A stretch of DNA of 64,000 nt, taken from assembly GCA_051294375.1 (NCBI GenBank), contig CM119264.1, forward strand, positions 31,066,135 to 31,130,134, in the 5' to 3' direction. Source of the stretch: Paraspadella gotoi (taxonomy: Eukaryota > Chaetognatha). The translations under genes and the position numbers were made by a program. Under the pieces are notes generated by a model. That model was given only the letters and a program-made list of their open reading frames with translations, ran no database searches and was not told where the DNA came from. This document shows, piece after piece, positions 59,095 to 64,000 of the stretch (positions within the stretch are counted from its first letter, which is position 1; every line of letters starts with the position of its first letter).

Positions 59095-59465
59095 GAAGAC
59101 GACGACGATGAGACGACGACGACATGAGACGACGACGATGACGACGGCGAGAACGACGACGACGATGGACTAGATGTAAGACGACGACGACTGAATGGAT
59201 GACGACGAGACACGACGACGACGATGACTACGATGAAGACGGACGAACGAAAGATGACACGACGACGTCGACGATGAAGACACGACGAAATGAAGACGAG
59301 GACGACGACGACGACGATGATGATACGATGAAGACGACGATGATGCTGACGACGATGAAGATGACGACGATGAAGATGACGGATGAAAAGACGACGACGT
59401 GACGTATGATGACGACGACGATGAAGACGACGACGACGAACGACGACGACGACGTGACTGCGACC
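59095..59465 (+). repeat. (GAC/GAT)n trinucleotide tract, about 370 bases
   Basis: Imperfect gacgacgatgaagac-type repeats. The open frames on both strands (Asp/Glu or Ser/Arg/Val runs) follow from the period of three; irregular single-base indels break each frame, so I do not call a protein. Confidence 0.85.
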
Positions 59466-59875
59466 CAAAACTGAAAACCTTTGGAGACTAAATCTCAAGA
59501 ATCGATATGCAGGATATGGACCTGATGGTGAAAAAACAACGACAACACGACAACATTAATAATAATGATACATCAACAAATACAACTTTACGGCTAATAG
59601 GAACTAATTAGAACATAATAATAGAGAAATGACTCTTTATACAAATTTAAAACATTTTTTTTTGAAATGATATACTACTTCATTAATAAAAAATCTAAAA
59701 GCGTAGTTTTCTCGCCAGTTTTTAGAAGAGAAAAAATAATCAAGAGCAGATTAGAGAGAGATAGAGAGGAGAGAGAGAGAAAGAAATGAAAAGCAAAAAA
59801 AGGAGAGGTTAGGATATTAGGTCACTCTCGTTTATATCGGTTATCCGATGCCCGCAACGGCGGCGTAATCTCAGG

Positions 59876-60097
59876 TCAATTGATATTTTTAATGCACGTA
59901 CGTTTTTCGCCGTGTGCCATTCTAACATCTAAGTCAAGTTGATTTTTGTCATTTTGTTTTACATCCAACGCCTCGCAGTCTTGAATTGGGTCAATGTTAA
60001 TTTTTTTTAGTACGACATTTCCGTTGCATTGATAAACACGTTGATTAGGGTCATGGTTCCTACAACATTGTTTACTCCGCACGAATCCAGGTCAAGA
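59876..60097 (-). CDS. Unidentified Cys-containing open frame
   Basis: On the minus strand a frame is open for about 72 codons to TGA at 59876-59878, in otherwise repeat-rich DNA. Residues include NHDPNQRVYQCNGNVVLKKI, QDCEALDV and MAHGEKRTCIKN. Composition is that of a normal soluble or secreted protein, with five Cys. There is no ATG near the start and no clear acceptor, so it could be a fragment of a gene or of an inserted element. No family was recognised. Confidence 0.3.
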
Positions 60098-60175
60098 AAA
60101 AGAGCGGCGAATAATTGCATAATAAAAGTTTTTAGAAGGAAAAAAAAATAATCAGGAGAGAGGAGAGAGAGAGAG

Positions 60176-61030
60176 AGGAAGCTGGAAGAGCCCGCTGGAC
60201 CGCCGTGCAGAGCTTGGAACCGTTCGACGAAATCTGAATAGGGTCGAACTCCTTTCCTTTCTATAAATAGAATATTAATTGAAAAATTAAAAATAAATAT
60301 TGGGTATAGGAGCCATATAGAAAAATATTTGGAGCATTGAAGTATACTTTAAAAATGTAAAATGTTTTGTTTGAGACGTGTTCTCATTCTAAATTTTTTG
60401 AACTCTGCCATGAGAGGGGGCTAGCCCCTATTCAGAAGAAAAAAAAAGGGAGAGAGTAGAGCGACATATTAAAAGAGAGAGAGAAGAAGATGAGAGGAAG
60501 CCTGACAGCCGCTGGACAAGCCGCTGGACAAGCCGCTGCAGAGGTTTTTACACGAGTATCAGAAGCAGCAGTGACGGAGAAAAAGAAGAGAGGCGAGCGA
60601 CATATAATTAAAAAGGAGAGCAGAAGTGCAACAGCCACTTTACTCGTCCAAAGTACCAAAGTACCAAGTTACGAAGCGCCGGAAGTAGCGCGAGCTCCTC
60701 CTAACCCGAAAGGACTGCGGTTCGCCGCCTTGCAGATTCAAACCAAAGGAAAGTGAAAAAAAAAGTGAAAGTAAAGGAGAACGGACGGTGGAACTGCTTC
60801 GCGGGCATCGTCTTTACATTGGGTGCCCAAATATATGAAAAAATTTTTGGTAAAAAAAAAAAAAGAGAGAGAGGAGAGAAAAAAAAAGAGAGACGAGAGA
60901 AAAAGGAAGCTGGACAGACGCTGCAGAGCCGGAACTCGTTTTTAGAACAAATCAGAAGAGCAAGTGACGGAGGAAAGAGAGAGAGAGAGAGCGACATTAA
61001 TTAAAAAAATAGAGAGAGAGAGCGACATAT
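60176..61030 (+). repeat. Three related segments (ggaagctgga...cgctgcagag)
   Basis: Segments at about 60176-60240, 60495-60620 and 60905-61030 share ggaagctggacagccgctgc, agagccggaac, cgtttttagaac and gtgacggag blocks between GA-rich tracts. They form a loose tandem family of about 370-base period. Confidence 0.65.
60490..60756 (+). CDS. 88-codon ATG frame inside the repeat family, unidentified
   Basis: Starts MRGSLTAAGQAAGQAAAEVF and ends ALQIQTKGK. It begins with a small internal repeat (AAGQ) and is Ala/Lys-rich. The flanking family members do not keep this frame open, which argues against a conserved protein. No splice sites or domain. Confidence 0.15.
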   Translation: MRGSLTAAGQAAGQAAAEVFTRVSEAAVTEKKKRGERHIIKKESRSATATLLVQSTKVPSYEAPEVARAPPNPKGLRFAALQIQTKGK

Positions 61031-61236
61031 AATAAACGTTTTTGTTATTTAAATAAAAATAAACAAATACGGTACTGATATGAAATATGACAATTTCAAG
61101 ATCTTGATAATTAGAAGCCATATCTAAATTGTTCAACTTCCTATGATATCCCACACTTTCAATAGCCATGATGGTAAAAAAGCGTGACGCCGACGACGAC
61201 GACGACGTCACAAAGAAGCCTTGGTGTTAAGAAACG

Positions 61237-61375
61237 AGGACTGTGGAGAGTCTTGATTTGAAGCTTGCAGGGACTGCTATGCATTATCTTGTAAGAGTGA
61301 TGGAGGCCTTAAACCACCAAGCCTGGTCAAAGGTCAGGGGCAAGATAGCTTGTTATTAAATGAATGGATATTTTT
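61237..61375 (+). repeat. Dispersed short element family, copy 4
   Basis: gagagtcttgatttgaagct ... cattatcttgtaagagtgatgg ... ggggcaagatagctt ... aaatgaatggata, lacking the first about 30 bases of the family. Confidence 0.7.
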
Positions 61376-61662
61376 TTCTTAATTAAAACTTTTGCTTTCA
61401 GATTTTAAATCAAAACTAAGCTTGAAATGCAGTCATATTTACCAAGGTCTCTTTCCCTCTCTCTTTACCGTCTCTCTCTCTCTCCTCCCTCTCTCTCTCT
61501 TTCTCTCTCTGCTCTCACTCTCTCTCTTTCTCTCTTTTCTCTCTCTCTCCCCATCGCTCTCTTGCCCCTTGATTCCGAAACAGACGACCTCAAAGTCTCA
61601 AAATCTTTTTACAACAACAACAACGACAACAACAACAACAACATTTAAGACCATTTGCGTAA

Positions 61663-61800
61663 ATGAGTTTCTCTGCTTTTATGTTTGTGAACGAATCACG
61701 TGGACACGTCGATTGTGAAAATCACAAAGTCAACGAGAAAATCTGGAGAAAATCCTTCGGTGATCGGATTAAAAAAAATGCCGAGAGACCCCATGGCTTC

Positions 61801-61801
<1 letters not shown>
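61663..61801 (+). other. Leader region with short upstream frame, copy B
   Basis: ATG 61663 begins MSFSAFMFVNESRGHVDCEN, as in copy A, and runs into the CT repeat. Candidate uORF or alternative first exon. Confidence 0.35.
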
Positions 61802-61847
<46 letters not shown>

Positions 61848-62181
61848 TCCTCTCTCTGCTCTCTCTCTCTCATTAGTTTTCTCGAGCTTAAGTTTATTGT
61901 TGTTAAGAAGATAAACTCCTCTTAATTATCTCGCGGTCGATGCCTACGCATCTGGTTGCACCTGATCTGCACCTGATCTGCACCCGATCACGCGCGAGCG
62001 CGGCCTTTAACGCGCCGTTTCGTGAATTCGTTTATAAACGACGTCGTCGCCGGTTTATCTCACTTTCACGGAATCACGCTGTAGAAGTAAAAAATCTCGA
62101 AACTCAACAATATAACAAAAAAAGTTTCACTAACTTTTAATAATCAAGTCAAATCAAATCAAATCATATCGCGCTATTATC

Positions 62182-62347
62182 ATGGAAGAAATAATATCAT
62201 CGTCCATCTCTTCCTCCTCCTCCTCCTCATCTTCCTCCTCCTCCTCTTCTTCTTCCTCGGAAATCGTTTTAAAGCGAAAATCCTGTACTCGATTCTTGAT
62301 GAAATTCGTGGATTTTGATGGAATTAAATCTGTCGTTAAATTCGTGG
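62182..62347 (+). CDS. E75: E75 first coding exon, poly-Ser, copy B
   Basis: Donor GTG|G-GTAACT (gt at 62348) leaves phase 1, and the following acceptor at 62654 restores GAA, giving the family sequence EFDGTTVL. The start ATG is the first in frame. A (TCC)n repeat encodes the Ser run. Confidence 0.7.
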
Positions 62348-62560
62348 GTAACTGTATATTTGTGTATAATTGTTTAACCTGTTGTTTTATGTTTAACTTA
62401 ATTAATTATTCGTTGTTTTTTACGTTTTAGTTATTTTTTCTGTTAAGAAAGAAAAAAATGCGAAACCAGTTTGAGAAAAAAGGAAAAATAGAAAATTAGA
62501 TCGACGTTTTCGTCTTAATATTTATTATTTTCTACTTTTAAAATGTATTTTTTCATCTTG

Positions 62561-62625
<65 letters not shown>

Positions 62626-63204
62626 TCCCTCTCCCTCTCCCTCCCTCCAATCAGAATTCGACGGCACGACAGTTCTCTGTCGCGTTTGTGGAGACAAAGC
62701 GAGTGGATTTCACTACGGGGTTCATTCTTGTGAGGGATGCAAGGTAAAGTTGTTGTTGTTGTCATTGTTGTTGTTATTTTTGTTTTCGCTTCAATTTCTT
62801 TGTTAAATTTTAATGGCATATTTTTAGTGATGGAGACAATCCCCCTCTAACTTTTAGGATTTAATCTTAAAGCAAATTATTTTTAAAATTCAACGAACGA
62901 ATTTGAAAATTCAGACGTAGCTCTTCTTCTCTTTTTTCATTCTCTTGTCTTACGCTTTTCTTTTCCTCCTTCTCTCTTCTCCTCTCTCCCTTTCTTCTCT
63001 CCTCTTCCCCCCTCTCCCTTCTCCCTTCCCTCTCTCTTCCTACTCTCCCCACTCAACAGGGCTTCTTCCGTCGGAGCATTCAGCAAAAGATCCAATACCG
63101 TCCATGCACCAAGAATCAACAGTGTTCAGTATTGAGAAACAATCGCAACAGATGTCAATACTGCAGACTCAAGAAATGCATCTCCGTAGGAATGTCCAGG
63201 GATG
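62182..63204 (+). CDS. E75: E75/NR1D nuclear receptor 5' part, copy B (intact DBD)
   Basis: Exons 62182-62347, 62655-62743 and 63060-63204 join in phase 1 and 0. ATG 62182 starts MEEIISSS, then a run of about 18 Ser and a basic stretch, leading to [18 protein letters not shown]. Both C4 fingers are complete, with P-box CEGCKG and D-box region PCTKNQQC, and [13 protein letters not shown] at the end. This region is almost identical to arthropod and nematode E75-type receptors, which bind as monomer or dimer to AGGTCA half-sites with an AT-rich 5' flank. The short N-terminus suggests one of several alternative first exons, as known for E75. The following exons exist only in copy A because the sequence here runs into gaps. 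Confidence 0.93.
62655..62743 (+). CDS. E75: E75 exon, first zinc finger, copy B
   Basis: CRVC ... CEGC finger, 89 bases, donor GTAAAG at 62744. Intact. Confidence 0.95.
63060..63204 (+). CDS. E75: E75 exon, second zinc finger, copy B
   Basis: [20 protein letters not shown] through [12 protein letters not shown], donor GTGAGT at 63205, phase 1, which fits the linker exon at 54393. Confidence 0.96.
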
Positions 63205-63221
63205 GTGAGTGTAGACTGGGA

Positions 63222-63284
63222 NNNNNNNNNNNNNNNNNNNNNNNNNNNNNNNNNNNNNNNNNNNNNNNNNNNNNNNNNNNNNNN
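63222..63284. other. Assembly gap (63 N)
   Basis: Falls in the 14-bp array that follows the second-finger exon. Confidence 0.98.
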
Positions 63285-63471
63285 AGCTAAGGGGTCAGCT
63301 AAGGGGTCAGCTAAGGGGTCAGCTATTGAGCGGCAGAAGGTTGACGGAAATTGGCAAATAGTAGTATGATGCTAGTGCGGAGTACAATAATTTAATAATA
63401 ATACGTACTTATGTTAAAAAGTGGTTCTTTTATAGTATTTAAAAAAGTTCTTAAAAATATTATACCACTTA

Positions 63472-63636
63472 ATTGATAAGGAAGCATGGTTAATATACTA
63501 GTCTGTGAGAGAGTCTTGATTAAAAGCTTGTATGGTCTTACTATGTTATTATATTGTATGAGTGATGAAGGCCTTAACTCAGGGGCAAGATAGCTTATTC
63601 TTTAAATGAATGAATGATTTTTATAATGGTTGTACC
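63472..63636 (+). repeat. Dispersed short element family, copy 5
   Basis: Equivalent of the 54.0 kb copy within the duplicated E75 intron, running into the next gap. Confidence 0.75.
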
Positions 63637-63661
63637 NNNNNNNNNNNNNNNNNNNNNNNNN
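63637..63661. other. Assembly gap (25 N) before an inverted contig
   Basis: After this gap the orientation of the E75 intron sequence is reversed. Confidence 0.97.
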
Positions 63662-64000
63662 TGGGACTCGACCGAAGCGGACGGTTGGGGGGAGAAGGGG
63701 AGGGGAAGGAATGGAACAGTGAAGAGGGGAAGGGGAAGGGAGAGGGGAAGAGGGAAGGGAGTGGGGAACAGGGGAGAGGAAGGGGAAGAGGGGAAGAGGG
63801 GAAGGGGGAAGAGGGGAAGTGATCAAAATGTGAAGGGGGCAAAAGGAAGGGAGAGAAATGGTCAAGTTATAAGAGAAATTATAAATATGAAATGTGTACA
63901 ACCACATTATAAAAATCATTCATTCATTTAAAAGATAAGCTATCTTGCCCCTGAGTTAAGGCCTTCATCACTCATCACAATATAATAACATTGGTAAGAC
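63662..64000 (-). repeat. E75: Inverted copy of the E75 intron and exon edge (54.07-54.41 kb)
   Basis: tgggactcgaccgaagcgga is the reverse complement of the start of the RFGRVPK exon. The rest (GGGGAA-rich tract, then the dispersed element at about 63890-64000) is the reverse complement of 54.4 down to 54.07 kb. One base of the exon/acceptor edge is missing (caacc instead of caagcc). Confidence 0.93.

Larger units (their letters stand above)
61566..63636 (+). repeat. Second copy of the E75 5' block (52.1-54.2 kb)
   Basis: Collinear with 52142-54170, including leader, uORF, CT repeat, three exons, the 14-bp array and the dispersed element. It differs mainly by single-base indels. Upstream flanks of the two copies differ, because copy A starts at a gap. 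Confidence 0.93.

Noticed and set aside
58890-59498. 202-codon minus-strand frame rich in Ser, Arg, His and Val
   Set aside because: It is the complement of a GAC/GAT trinucleotide tract; no start context, splice sites or non-repetitive segment supports a protein.
54970-61500. Remaining E75 ligand-binding-domain exons
   Set aside because: I looked for helix 3-5 and heme-binding regions in phase 0 after 54969 and found none; the gene probably continues outside this window.

Overview
The window is nuclear DNA of an animal. Its genes are split by GT-AG introns and embedded in AT-rich DNA with many simple repeats, foldback elements and tRNA-derived short elements. The best taxonomic clue is an E75/NR1D-type nuclear receptor whose DNA-binding domain is of the ecdysozoan type (first finger [14 protein letters not shown], linker RFGRVPKREKAR). 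I therefore favour an ecdysozoan invertebrate and cannot place it more finely.

Three gene loci are supported, all on the + strand. (1) At 1960-9039 lies a divergent nuclear receptor with eight recognisable exons: zinc-finger DNA-binding domain, hinge, ligand-binding domain, then a long Pro/Ser/Thr-rich tail with perfect 10-residue repeats. One exon carries a one-base frameshift. (2) At about 31.2-42.2 kb lies Slingshot, the cofilin phosphatase. Ten exons from 37.0 to 42.17 kb join in consistent phase into a 610-codon frame, and three upstream low-complexity exons are phase-compatible. (3) At 52.1-55.0 kb and again at 61.6-63.2 kb lies the 5' part of E75. The copy at 62-63 kb has an intact DNA-binding domain; the copy at 53 kb carries several single-base indels but also has the next two exons (D domain and start of the ligand-binding domain).

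Much of the second half is duplicated. The block 33.5-42.5 kb (Slingshot) reappears at 42.7-51.95 kb with many scattered one-base indels. The E75 5' block 52.1-54.0 kb reappears at 61.6-63.6 kb. The last 340 bases are an inverted piece of the E75 intron at 54.0-54.4 kb. N gaps lie at or near several of these junctions. This pattern fits poorly merged haplotypes or uncorrected long-read contigs better than real gene duplication.

Between the genes: 9.7-11.4 kb is a terminal-inverted-repeat transposon with another element nested in it. 12.4-13.3 kb is a near-perfect foldback with a 12-base target-site duplication and hammerhead-ribozyme-like ends. 14.5-16.0 kb is a relative of the nested element. 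17.9-20.3 kb is a satellite of about 35 bases. 21.5-23.0 kb holds tRNA-derived short elements. 23-30 kb is mostly CT microsatellites and AT-rich DNA, with a CCAAT/CRE promoter-like cluster at 23.66-23.74 kb and two possible unplaced exons near 26.6-27.1 kb. 55-61.5 kb is mostly simple repeats with two small unidentified reading frames. The three loci share no pathway or operon-like organisation. No bacterial genes, CRISPR arrays, rRNA genes or convincing intact tRNA genes were seen.
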